Below are positions 9,461-17,780 of a stretch of 36,208 bases of DNA, one piece after another. How positions within the stretch are numbered: position 1 is the first letter of the stretch; every line of letters begins with the position of its first letter. The translations under genes were made by a program, and so were the position numbers. The stretch is from Gammaproteobacteria bacterium (GTDB lineage Bacteria > Pseudomonadota > Gammaproteobacteria > Arenicellales > UBA868). The DNA is taken from NCBI GenBank assembly GCA_022450155.1, contig JAKUQR010000029.1:1-36208 (forward strand). The letters are read 5' to 3'. The notes beneath the pieces were generated by a model. The model had not been told where the DNA came from, did not search any database, and was given only the letters and a program-made list of their open reading frames with translations.

Positions 9461-10663
9461 GTGAATCAATCGATAAATCGGATGCGTTCCAATGTGCTGG
9501 TTCTTGCCTGCTGTCAGGCACTGACCATGTCTGGGAGTTCGTTGATTATTCTGACGTCAGCACTCGTGGGCGCTATTCTGGCACCCCATCCTCAGTGGGC
9601 AACACTGCCGGTGGCCTGTATGTTTACGGGCACTCTGATCGCAACTTTCCCTGCGTCGATGCTAATGAAACGAATTGGCCGACGGGCTGGTTTTTATGTC
9701 GGCCTGATAATTGGGTTGATCGGTGCGATCATTGTCACCACCGGGGTCATTGATGGAGGGTTCTTCTATTTCTGTATGGGTTCGTTCCTGATTGGAGTCG
9801 TCAATGCGTTCGGCCAATACTACCGGTTTGCGGCTTCGGATGTTGCGACATCTGAATATCGTAGTCGGGCAATTTCCTGGGTCTTGGCCGGGGGTATCGT
9901 GGCCGCATTTATCGGTCCTGGAATCGCGATCTGGACGTGGGACATGGTTGCCACTGTGCCTTACGCCGGGAGCTATTCTATGCTTGTCGGGCTCTATGCT
10001 ATCTCAATGTTATTTCTATTCTTCGCCCGGCTTCCTATGCCCACCATTGAGGAACGTTCGGGAGCTACCCGCCCACTGTCACAAATTATCAGGCAACCGG
10101 AGTTTTTTGTTGCAGTCATCGGAGCAACCGTTGCTTACGGTTCGATGAATCTGATCATGGTTGCAACGCCGGTAGAAATGAAAGGCAGTGGTTATCTTTT
10201 GCCTGACTCGGCTTCGGTGATTATGTGGCATATACTGGCAATGTTTGCGCCGTCCTTTGTTACGGGGCACCTGATCCGGCACTTTGGAGTCACTCGCATT
10301 ATGGTGACAGGAACTTTGCTATTAGCGGTATGCGTCACGATCAATCTCAATGGATCGAGCTTGATTCACTTCACGTCAGCCCTGATTGCTTTGGGGCTTG
10401 GATGGAACTTTCTGTTTGTCGGTGGTACGACACTGCTTGCCGATGCTTATCGGCCAGCCGAAAAAGCAAAGACACAAGGCTTTAATGACTTGATCATATT
10501 TAGTACCGTCGCAATGACCGCGGTAACGTCCGGATTGTTGCACCACCACTTTGGCTGGGAGACTATTAACCTTGCGGTGATACCGGCCATTGTGCTGGCT
10601 TTTGCGACCACACTATGGCTTGACCGCAGGCGTCGTCGACTCATGCAACATCGTACCGTGTGA
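9461..10663 (+). CDS. Major facilitator superfamily transporter, substrate unknown
   Basis: A 400-residue inner-membrane protein with about 12 hydrophobic segments in two halves. The loop after the second segment reads MLMKRIGRRAGFYVG, a version of the MFS loop motif (normally GxLxDRxGRR), and a related RHFGVTR follows the matching segment of the second half. The GTG start at 9461 is supported by AAAGGGG at 9447-9453; the next ATG at 9482 would cut only 7 residues. It follows icmF by 110 bases on the same strand with no evident terminator, so it could belong to the same transcription unit and move a related organic acid. That link is speculative. Confidence 0.85.
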   Translation: MNQSINRMRSNVLVLACCQALTMSGSSLIILTSALVGAILAPHPQWATLPVACMFTGTLIATFPASMLMKRIGRRAGFYVGLIIGLIGAIIVTTGVIDGGFFYFCMGSFLIGVVNAFGQYYRFAASDVATSEYRSRAISWVLAGGIVAAFIGPGIAIWTWDMVATVPYAGSYSMLVGLYAISMLFLFFARLPMPTIEERSGATRPLSQIIRQPEFFVAVIGATVAYGSMNLIMVATPVEMKGSGYLLPDSASVIMWHILAMFAPSFVTGHLIRHFGVTRIMVTGTLLLAVCVTINLNGSSLIHFTSALIALGLGWNFLFVGGTTLLADAYRPAEKAKTQGFNDLIIFSTVAMTAVTSGLLHHHFGWETINLAVIPAIVLAFATTLWLDRRRRRLMQHRTV

Positions 10664-10769
10664 GATCGCCCCTACTATTCTATTTGTGAGGATCGGTTCG
10701 GGGCGCTATCGCGCTTGCACTCTGGCTACAGGATGTAGATCGAATTCTCTGCGATCTTGGCCGAATTAT

Positions 10770-11753
10770 TTACTCTGAAAAAAGACTGGCTGTTTCCAAT
10801 AGGGTGTCGCAATTGATCACTGCATGGTAAGTCGGCGGCACGTCGGCTTTTCTTGTGGCTTTTTTAATGATGGCTGCCAGATTAGGTTTCTTGTCAGCAG
10901 GCGTATCACCTTTGCCAATACCCCCACCGAACTCAACAAAAGTATTAAGGCCACTGCCCAGTGCGTTGATAAGGTTTTCGTGCCAGCGTACAGGATTAGT
11001 TAACTGCCAGAACAGGCGTGATTTGATGATCTGTGGATCGTCATCATGAAATCTACCTGTGTAGTTTGAGAGCACACGAATCTGGGGTGATGTCAGTGGA
11101 GCTTTGTCGAGGATGGGTCTGAATCTGCGTGCAGCCTCAACCATATAGTACGTGTGAAATGCCCCTTCCGTCTTGAGTCGGGAACTGCGTTTCTTGGGGA
11201 ATTGTTCAGTCAGTTCGTCGACCAGTTTATCCAGATCTTCGGAAAGGCCACCGACAACGGTTTGGTCAGGTAGATTACAGGCCGCAATGCTGCACAAGTG
11301 TTTTTCTGCCAGCAACCTAGCCTCCTCGAGTCCAAGCGGAAGAGCTTCCATTTCTCCAGCGCCATGGTTTCCCATCAGCGTGCCGCGGTGGTGGACAAGG
11401 TCCAGCGCGGTTTTGAATTCCAGCGCCCCGGCAGCAACCAGTGCAGTGTATTCCCCCAAACTGTGTCCGGCGGACGCTTCGGCGGAAATCGGTGTGGCCA
11501 GGAGTTCCTGGAGTACCCGCAGGCAGGCAACAGAGTGAGTCAGAAGAACCGGCTGCGTATAGCGGGTGAGATGGATGTGTTCTTGGGGGTCTTCGAAGGA
11601 CAGTGCCGCCATGTCATAGCCGAGAATCTCTGATGCTTCATCATAGGTCTGACGTACACAGTCGTATGCCTGGTAAAGGTCCTGGCCCATTCCAAGATAC
11701 TGGGAACCCTGGCCGGGAAATAGAAACAGAACTCGTTGATCTGGACGATTCAT
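10770..11753 (-). CDS. Malonyl-CoA:ACP transacylase-like acyltransferase (FabD family), stand-alone
   Basis: Transfers malonyl or a related acyl group from CoA to an acyl carrier protein. The 327 residues hold PGQGSQYLGMG near the N-terminus, the nucleophile motif GHSLGEY (Ser98), HHRGTL with Arg123 (the usual malonyl-carboxylate ligand) and GAFHTYYM with the catalytic His200. The catalytic set is therefore complete. After His the usual S/P residues are replaced by TYYM, and the C-terminus (from about 275) is rich in Lys. The gene is not among fabH, fabG or acpP genes, where the housekeeping fabD normally lies. It could be the only fabD, relocated, or a dedicated enzyme for another carrier protein. 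It is convergent with the MFS gene. Confidence 0.85.
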   Translation of the reverse strand: MNRPDQRVLFLFPGQGSQYLGMGQDLYQAYDCVRQTYDEASEILGYDMAALSFEDPQEHIHLTRYTQPVLLTHSVACLRVLQELLATPISAEASAGHSLGEYTALVAAGALEFKTALDLVHHRGTLMGNHGAGEMEALPLGLEEARLLAEKHLCSIAACNLPDQTVVGGLSEDLDKLVDELTEQFPKKRSSRLKTEGAFHTYYMVEAARRFRPILDKAPLTSPQIRVLSNYTGRFHDDDPQIIKSRLFWQLTNPVRWHENLINALGSGLNTFVEFGGGIGKGDTPADKKPNLAAIIKKATRKADVPPTYHAVINCDTLLETASLFSE

Positions 11754-11896
11754 GATAGAAGCCTGAGTTAATTTCGGGACATGCAGGCACGGATGTCTGG
11801 TTGAATTTCGGGAGTATCATTTTAGTGGCTAACGTGGCCGACTGCCTGGCGCCTGATGAGAAGGCACGACATGACAGTGCTGGGTGGTGGATACAC

Positions 11897-11927
11897 AAAA
11901 AAAACCCATCACGGAGGGCGCGACGGG
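11897..11927 (-). terminator. Rho-independent terminator of the candidate small RNA
   Basis: On the minus strand CCCGTCGCG and CGTGATGGG pair over 9 positions (two G-U) around a 5-base loop and are followed by eight T residues (11904-11897). This is a textbook intrinsic terminator. It lies about 145 bases before the malonyltransferase ATG, inside an intergenic region. Confidence 0.8.
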
Positions 11928-11976
11928 CGAATAAAGCAGACCAACCTTAACAGGATCCGAAAAGGGTTATTCCCTT
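11897..11976 (-). ncRNA. Candidate small RNA or attenuated leader of about 80 nt
   Basis: A minus-strand transcript is predicted from about 11974-11976 to the T-run at 11897. Upstream is a near-consensus sigma-70 promoter and at the 3' end a strong intrinsic terminator. The 5' end can fold as AAGGG-AATAA-CCCTT (11962-11976), followed by an unpaired segment and the terminator stem. I do not recognise it as 6S, 4.5S, tmRNA, RNase P or a known riboswitch. It could be an independent small RNA or a terminated leader controlling the malonyltransferase gene downstream. No convincing open reading frame lies inside; a TTG-initiated 11-codon frame exists without proper Shine-Dalgarno spacing. Confidence 0.6.
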
Positions 11977-11979
11977 AAA

Positions 11980-12008
11980 ATGATACTCTTAGCAAAAACC
12001 CTTGTCAA
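11980..12008 (-). promoter_or_regulatory. Near-consensus sigma-70 promoter of the candidate small RNA
   Basis: On the minus strand TTGACA (12003-12008, perfect) and TATCAT (11980-11985, 5 of 6) are separated by 17 bases. It is the best sigma-70 match I found in the window and faces away from the histidine phosphatase gene. Confidence 0.75.
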
Positions 12009-12188
12009 TCAACACGAGCTGTTGGCTCTGCCACGATCTCAGTTACTTCGATCGCGCACCGGTGGATGACTACCACAGGTGACGATAACGGGCACAGCGA
12101 AGCTGCGCCGCTGCCGGGTCAGCGCAATTTCTTTGCTGTATCGGCGGTTCTGTTTACGCGTACTTGTGTAATACCTTATGCTGGGCTG

Positions 12189-12788
12189 ATGTCGATCTAC
12201 ATCGCAAGGCACGGTCAGACCGATTGGAATCTCCTGGGTAAGTGGCAATCGAGAACGGACGTGCCGCTGAACAAAACTGGATATCGACAGGCTGAAAAAC
12301 TCAGGGACAAGCTTGCAGAGCAGGGGGTTCGCTTCAATGTCGCAATGACATCGCCACTGGTTCGTGCCGTCGAGACAGCGAAAGTACTGCTCGAAGGGAG
12401 TCATGTGATTGCACAGGATAATTTAGCTCTGATCGAACTCGATATGGGTGATTACGAAGGGCGCAAGGAAAAAGATGTTCGGGCTGTGTTGGGGGATGAT
12501 CAATATGATCAATGGCGATCGACCATGATGTGTGTACCCGCGCCCGGTGGAGAGAGTATCACTGATGTTGCCCGCCGCTTGCAGCCCGTTGTCACTTGGC
12601 TGAGCCAGCAGATCGGCAGCGTACTGATCGTGGGTCATCAGTACGTCAATATGGCGCTTAAAGCACAGCTCTGTGACCGATTTGGCAGAAGCGATCTTCT
12701 GGAATTCAAACAGGCCAACGATGAAATAGACATCTGGGATCATCAATCTCGTCAGTCGATCGGCCTGATCAAATTAGATGAATTTTGA
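12189..12788 (+). CDS. Histidine phosphatase family protein (GpmB/PhoE/CobC-like)
   Basis: A 199-residue phosphatase of the phosphoglycerate-mutase-like superfamily. The catalytic motif ARHGQTDWN lies at residues 6-14, immediately after the chosen start, as is usual for the family. TSPLVRAVETA carries the second phosphate-pocket arginine, and LIELDMGDYEGR holds the acidic proton donor region. The second histidine motif reads GHQ instead of the commoner GHG. I start it at ATG 12189; an upstream in-frame ATG at 12066 would add 41 residues with no family similarity. It overlaps the following glycosylase by 4 bases. Its substrate cannot be assigned from sequence. Confidence 0.88.
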   Translation: MSIYIARHGQTDWNLLGKWQSRTDVPLNKTGYRQAEKLRDKLAEQGVRFNVAMTSPLVRAVETAKVLLEGSHVIAQDNLALIELDMGDYEGRKEKDVRAVLGDDQYDQWRSTMMCVPAPGGESITDVARRLQPVVTWLSQQIGSVLIVGHQYVNMALKAQLCDRFGRSDLLEFKQANDEIDIWDHQSRQSIGLIKLDEF

Positions 12789-13429
12789 CGGCGAACACCT
12801 ACCAGTTTGATCCCCAGGCTGCCGTCGCGCATCTGCGCCGTGTTGACCGGGGCATGGACCGCCTGGTTCAGCAGGTTGGGGCGCTAGAGTTGCCGGTTAA
12901 GCGAAATCGTTCCGTTTTTGAGTATCTGGTCCGGAGCATTGTCTATCAGCAGTTGAGCGGTAAGGCGGCAGCGACTATTCACGCGCGTTTATTAGCGTTG
13001 TTTCAGACTCATCGAATTGATGCGGAGCAGTTGCTGAAAATGCCGACTAGCAGACTTCGAAGTGCCGGGTTGTCGCGTTCCAAGTGCCTGGCGTTAAGAG
13101 ATCTGGCCGCTAGAGCACACAGGCGGGAGCTACCTACAGTTCGTCAACTGCAACAAATGGCCGACGCGGAGATCATTGATCGTCTGACGCAGGTCCGGGG
13201 AATCGGCCCGTGGACTGTACAGATGCTGCTGATTTTTTATCTGGGTCGGCCCGATGTATTGCCCATCGGAGATCTGGGCGTGCGCAAGGGTTACCAACAG
13301 CTCAGAGGGTTTAAGACACTTCCGGATCCGGACAAGCTGGAAAGAGCAGGTCGACGATGGCGCCCCTACCGGTCGGTTGCAACCTGGTATCTCTGGCGCG
13401 CACTGGACATTGTGCTACCGACAGATTGA
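12785..13429 (+). CDS. DNA-3-methyladenine glycosylase II-like (AlkA / HhH-GPD family)
   Basis: A base-excision repair glycosylase removing alkylated purines. The 214-residue protein consists of the HhH-GPD fold: FEYLVRSIVYQQLSGKAA in the first half, the helix-hairpin-helix RGIGPWTVQM (about residues 139-148) and the catalytic aspartate in PIGDLGVRKGYQ. It lacks the N-terminal domain of Escherichia coli AlkA and resembles the shorter single-domain versions. The TTG start at 12785 overlaps the stop of the phosphatase gene (TTGA), suggesting translational coupling; the next ATG would remove conserved residues of the first helix. Confidence 0.9.
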   Translation: MTANTYQFDPQAAVAHLRRVDRGMDRLVQQVGALELPVKRNRSVFEYLVRSIVYQQLSGKAAATIHARLLALFQTHRIDAEQLLKMPTSRLRSAGLSRSKCLALRDLAARAHRRELPTVRQLQQMADAEIIDRLTQVRGIGPWTVQMLLIFYLGRPDVLPIGDLGVRKGYQQLRGFKTLPDPDKLERAGRRWRPYRSVATWYLWRALDIVLPTD

Positions 13430-13436
13430 CGAGGAC

Positions 13437-14280
<844 letters not shown>

Positions 14281-14330
14281 TTAGCGATTATAAATCGAAT
14301 CTTCTCGTTACTGGACATTCGGAGTAAATC

Positions 14331-14924
14331 ATGGAAACAGTTAATTTTACCAGCATGGCGCAGGGCACACGCGCGGAATACGAGTTGCTGGACCGGTATG
14401 AGGCAGAATTTACCGACTCGCTGGCGCGCAGGATTCTCGAATACCTTGAAAAGCTGAACGACTCGATTTCTGGTTACAAGGTCAGCCGGCTCGAGCATTG
14501 TCTGCAGTCGGCGACTCGTGCACATCGTGCAGGAGAGCCTGAAGAAGTTGTGGTTGCTGCTCTGGTTCATGACATTGGTGACATGATTGCGCCGTTTTCT
14601 CACAGCGAGTTAGCGGCGGCAGTACTACGTCCTTTCGTGTCGGAGAAGACTTACTGGATCGTCAAGCATCACGGCCTATTCCAGATGTACTACTTTGCAC
14701 ACCATCTGGGAGGTGATCGAAATGCCCGCGATCGTTACCGCGATCATCAGTGGTACGATGACGCTATTCGATTCTGTGAGTTCTATGATCAGAACTGTTT
14801 TGATCCTGACTACGACTCTGAATCACTTGCGTTTTTTGCACCCATGGTTGAACGGCTGTTTAGGCGGGGGAATATCCGCGATTTCGAGACTGATGTACGC
14901 TATGGTGATCGTGTCGTTGCTTGA
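14331..14924 (+). CDS. HD-domain protein, COG4341-like; possible diiron oxygenase or phosphohydrolase
   Basis: A soluble 197-residue HD-superfamily protein. Candidate metal ligands are His56 (LEHCLQSA), His80-Asp81 (VHDIGD), His91 (FSHSE), His113/114 (KHHG) and Asp153 (YDQN). The H-(23 residues)-HD spacing and the LEHxLQxA segment resemble PhnZ, a mixed-valence diiron oxygenase that cleaves an organophosphonate, more than a classical nucleotidase. The Tyr/Glu pair that in PhnZ precedes the first histidine is not conserved here. No phosphonate genes are nearby, so the substrate is unknown. The gene is divergent from coaD and convergent with rsmD. Confidence 0.8.
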   Translation: METVNFTSMAQGTRAEYELLDRYEAEFTDSLARRILEYLEKLNDSISGYKVSRLEHCLQSATRAHRAGEPEEVVVAALVHDIGDMIAPFSHSELAAAVLRPFVSEKTYWIVKHHGLFQMYYFAHHLGGDRNARDRYRDHQWYDDAIRFCEFYDQNCFDPDYDSESLAFFAPMVERLFRRGNIRDFETDVRYGDRVVA

Positions 14925-14981
14925 TTGTCCAGTACTCACTGTCATGAGTACACGCAAAGAGTGCCCAGTTCATCGGTGTCG

Positions 14982-15587
14982 TCAGATCAGACGGTCGGAT
15001 TGATCGCTAGACGTGATCTGAAACAGGCGACAGCTGACCTGGCCGGCATGGCCACTGCGCAGTTCCTCCCAGTTTTTGGGATAGGCCAGTTTCAGGCGGC
15101 GCTCGGTCTCGACATACACCATCGTACCCGGTGCCAGTTGGTGAGCCTGCAGACGCGCGATTGAACGACGGGCCAGGTCGCTGTTGTAGGGCGGGTCCAG
15201 AAAGACAATATCGAATGCCTGGTTACTGCTTGCCAGCCATTCCAGTGCGTCTTCGCAATACACTCTGATCTTCTGTGCACCCAGTCGCACACGGTTTTTA
15301 TTGATTTCCTCGCAGGATTGTCGATTATTGTCGACTAATATGACCAGTGCTGCGCCCCTGGAGGCCGCTTCGAACCCCAGTGCACCACTGCCACAGAACA
15401 GATCCAAACAACAAGCACCTTCTATGACGGGGGCAAGCCAGTTGAAAAGTTTTTCACGAATAGCGTCTGGGGTTGGACGAAGGTCTGCGCCGCCGTTGAA
15501 ATACAACGTATGCCGCTTCCATTGGCCACCGATGATCCGCAGCCGTCCACGGTTACGTTGGGAAGGGGCATTCTTGGTCCGGGGCAT
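14982..15587 (-). CDS. rsmD: 16S rRNA (guanine-966-N2)-methyltransferase
   Basis: Methylates G966 of 16S rRNA during small-subunit assembly. The 201-residue Rossmann-fold methyltransferase shows RIIGGQWKRHTL near the N-terminus, LDLFCGSGALGFEAASRGA (SAM motif I) and the catalytic FLDPPYNSD (motif IV). The length is typical. It is divergent from ftsY, the classical rsmD-ftsY arrangement of Gammaproteobacteria. Confidence 0.96.
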   Translation of the reverse strand: MPRTKNAPSQRNRGRLRIIGGQWKRHTLYFNGGADLRPTPDAIREKLFNWLAPVIEGACCLDLFCGSGALGFEAASRGAALVILVDNNRQSCEEINKNRVRLGAQKIRVYCEDALEWLASSNQAFDIVFLDPPYNSDLARRSIARLQAHQLAPGTMVYVETERRLKLAYPKNWEELRSGHAGQVSCRLFQITSSDQSDRLI

Positions 15588-15670
15588 GGCGAGCTCGAGT
15601 CAGCGACAGTGCTCAATGATACGATATAGAACCGTGGCCGATGATCAATGTTGTGTATTGTGGAGTACTG

Positions 15671-16609
15671 ATGCCTAAGCCAGATGAAACCAGGGGGCTC
15701 TTTACCCGTCTCAGAAAGACACGGGAATCGCTTGCTGCGAATCTCTCGGGACTGTTCCGATCTGGATCAGCAGCGCTCGATGATGCAGCTTTTGATGACT
15801 TGGTGGATCAGCTCATCCTGGCGGACCTGGGTGTTGAGGCCAGTACCCAGATTGTAGCCGCTCTGCGACGCCAGGCTGTTTCCACACGAGTCGAGACGAA
15901 AGAACAACTAAATGCGGCACTTAAAACGCAGTTACTCGAGATCTTGCGACCCTCGGTTCAGCCATTTGATCTGCCTGCAGTCTCGGCCGAACCGCGGGTA
16001 GTGGTTATGGTCGGTGTAAACGGAGTCGGTAAGACAACAACCGCGGCCAAACTCGCGCACTGGTTCACCCAGCAGGATCTCAAAGTCATGCTGGGTGCCT
16101 GTGATACTTATCGAGCTGCAGCTATAGAGCAGTTGCAGGTCTGGGGAGAGAGGCTTTCTTTACCAGTTATCGCTCAGCAGCGTGGAGCCGATGCAGCGGC
16201 GGTTGCCCACGATGCCTTGAGTTCCGCGAAGGCCCGTTCTGTCGATGTTCTGATCATCGATTCTGCGGGGCGGCAGCACGTTAATACTGAGCTGATGGAT
16301 CAGTTACAGAAGATGAATCGCGTGATCCAACGTCTGGATGACAATGCCCCACACGAAACTCTGCTGGTCGTGGATGCAGCAACCGGTCAGAACGCATTGG
16401 CACAGGTAGGCGCTTTTGCAGCGTCGGTCCGGGTCACTGGATTGTGTGTGACGAAGCTCGATGGCACTGCCCGGGGTGGGGTACTGGTGGCCTTGGCGCA
16501 AAAATTCCAGTTGCCGATTTATTTTGTCGGTGTCGGCGAGTCGGTTAACGATTTACGCCCGTTTGACGCTGAAGCCTTTGTGACCGCACTGATCGGCGGA
16601 GACGGATAA
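15671..16609 (+). CDS. ftsY: Signal recognition particle receptor FtsY, short NG-domain form
   Basis: The membrane-associated SRP receptor GTPase that docks ribosomes making membrane proteins. I start it at ATG 15671, which has GGAG 5 bases upstream (15662-15665); an earlier in-frame start at 15641 lacks one. The 312-residue protein is an N domain (about 1-100) plus G domain: P-loop GVNGVGKTTTAAKL, DTYRAAAIEQL, DSAGR (usually DTAGR), TKLDGTARGG and GVGESVNDLRPF. The long acidic A domain of Escherichia coli FtsY is absent, as in many bacteria. ftsE and ftsX, which normally follow, are not present. Confidence 0.96.
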   Translation: MPKPDETRGLFTRLRKTRESLAANLSGLFRSGSAALDDAAFDDLVDQLILADLGVEASTQIVAALRRQAVSTRVETKEQLNAALKTQLLEILRPSVQPFDLPAVSAEPRVVVMVGVNGVGKTTTAAKLAHWFTQQDLKVMLGACDTYRAAAIEQLQVWGERLSLPVIAQQRGADAAAVAHDALSSAKARSVDVLIIDSAGRQHVNTELMDQLQKMNRVIQRLDDNAPHETLLVVDAATGQNALAQVGAFAASVRVTGLCVTKLDGTARGGVLVALAQKFQLPIYFVGVGESVNDLRPFDAEAFVTALIGGDG

Positions 16610-16707
16610 CTACTGGGTATCTCATCTGAATGATGAATCACCTGAATAGATGTCTTTATCTTGTTGAAAAATAATGAAATTAGTAAAGTAGACTGATAAT
16701 ATTTATG

Positions 16708-16734
16708 TTAGCACTCTGCGTAGAAGAGTGCTAA
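16708..16734. promoter_or_regulatory. CIRCE element (HrcA operator) upstream of rpoH
   Basis: TTAGCACTC (16708-16716), nine bases, GAGTGCTAA (16726-16734): both arms match the CIRCE consensus exactly. CIRCE is the operator of the heat-shock repressor HrcA. The element lies 31 bases before the rpoH ATG. An AT-rich stretch precedes it, and GATAAT at 16695-16700 would place a transcript start at about 16707, directly at the element, although no good -35 goes with it. Confidence 0.95.
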
Positions 16735-16765
16735 AATAGCGGTATCTTATGAACTCGGAATCGCT

Positions 16766-17626
16766 ATGACCCAGACACTACCCATCGCATTGGATGTTGG
16801 ACCGGCCCAGGGATTGTCACGCTACCTGCAGGCCATCAATGAAGCCCCGATGCTGTCAGAACAAGAGGAGAAAGATCTTGCTCGACGCTACAGCGAGGGA
16901 GAGGATCTAGAAGCGGCCCGCCTGCTGGTGTTTTCGCATCTTCGCTATGTCGCCTCGATTGCCCGAGGATTTACCGGTTATGGTCTGCCGCTGGCCGATC
17001 TGATTCAAGAAGGCAACGTTGGACTGATGAAGGCTGTGAAACGTTTTGATCACAATAGAGACGTGCGACTGGTTTCTTTTGCTGTGCACTGGATCAAGGC
17101 TGAAATCTATGAATATGTGGTTCGTAACTGGCGGATGGTCAAAGTTGCGACAACCAAGGCGCAGCGAAAACTGTTCTTTAACCTGCGCAAACATCGAAAC
17201 AGACTGGGCTGGATGAAGCAGGATGAAATCGATGCCATGGCCGAGGATCTCAATGTCGATACCTCAACAGTGCGAGAAATGGAAAGCCGCATGACAGGTG
17301 CCGATGTCGCCTTTGAAGCAAATTCTACCGACGACGACGAAAACACATTCTGGTCACCGTCGGAAACTCTGGGCGACTACAGTGCAGATCCTGGGACATT
17401 GACGCTCAAAGCGGACGAGGCCCGGGTAAGGCAACAGCAACTTGATACAGCGCTTGCTGTTCTCGACGAGCGTAGCCGCGACATCATTCAATCGCGCTGG
17501 CTTGCTGAGAGTGGGAAGAAGACCACACTAGGGGTTCTTGCTGAACAGTACGGTGTATCGGCCGAACGTATCCGCCAGATTGAGAAAAGAGCATTAAAGC
17601 AGATGTACTCAGCAGTGAGTACCTGA
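16766..17626 (+). CDS. rpoH: RNA polymerase heat-shock sigma factor (sigma-32)
   Basis: Directs RNA polymerase to heat-shock promoters. The 286 residues carry region 1.2 ([20 protein letters not shown]), region 2 ([21 protein letters not shown]), the diagnostic RpoH box [12 protein letters not shown] just after region 2.4, and a C-terminal region 4.2 helix-turn-helix ending [14 protein letters not shown]. The ATG at 16766 is preceded by a weak CGGAA. A 6-codon frame beginning at ATG 16749 ends in a TGA that overlaps the rpoH ATG. The perfect CIRCE element upstream implies repression by HrcA at the transcriptional level. A rho-independent terminator follows. Confidence 0.97.
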   Translation: MTQTLPIALDVGPAQGLSRYLQAINEAPMLSEQEEKDLARRYSEGEDLEAARLLVFSHLRYVASIARGFTGYGLPLADLIQEGNVGLMKAVKRFDHNRDVRLVSFAVHWIKAEIYEYVVRNWRMVKVATTKAQRKLFFNLRKHRNRLGWMKQDEIDAMAEDLNVDTSTVREMESRMTGADVAFEANSTDDDENTFWSPSETLGDYSADPGTLTLKADEARVRQQQLDTALAVLDERSRDIIQSRWLAESGKKTTLGVLAEQYGVSAERIRQIEKRALKQMYSAVST

Positions 17627-17648
17627 TCACCCCGTACCGTCAGTTTTC

Positions 17649-17676
17649 AAAAAGCTCCCGTCAGCGGGGGCTTTTT
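17649..17676 (+). terminator. Rho-independent terminator after rpoH
   Basis: The stem AGCTCCCG / CGGGGGCT with a 4-base loop (TCAG) is flanked by A-run and T-run (CTTTTTA), 22 bases after the rpoH stop. The symmetrical A and T runs could work in both directions, but only same-strand genes lie on either side. Confidence 0.85.
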
Positions 17677-17780
17677 ACTGCCGTAGGACAGCGTGGGAGC
17701 GACGCACTGCTATAATTGGCACGTCAAGTAGGTTAGCCAGTGTTATCCCCTCCGGTTTTTACCAAGGACCACCAACCGTG

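Larger units (their letters stand above)
11812..11988. repeat. 13-bp inverted repeat flanking the candidate small RNA
   Basis: GAGTATCATTTTA occurs at 11812-11824 on the plus strand and again at 11976-11988 on the minus strand, where it contains the -10 element of the small-RNA promoter. The plus-strand copy has no evident -35. The reason for the duplication is unknown. Confidence 0.5.

Noticed and set aside
10664-10769. GCCCC/GGGGC complement between the convergent MFS and malonyltransferase genes
   Set aside because: The arms are far apart, and no T-run follows, so no terminator is claimed.
11906-11942. TTG-initiated 11-codon leader-peptide-like frame inside the candidate RNA
   Set aside because: The AAGG directly abuts the TTG, too close for initiation, and the codons show no run of one amino acid typical of attenuators.
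12066-12188. 41-residue N-terminal extension of the histidine phosphatase
   Set aside because: The catalytic RHG motif normally lies within about ten residues of the start, which fits ATG 12189.
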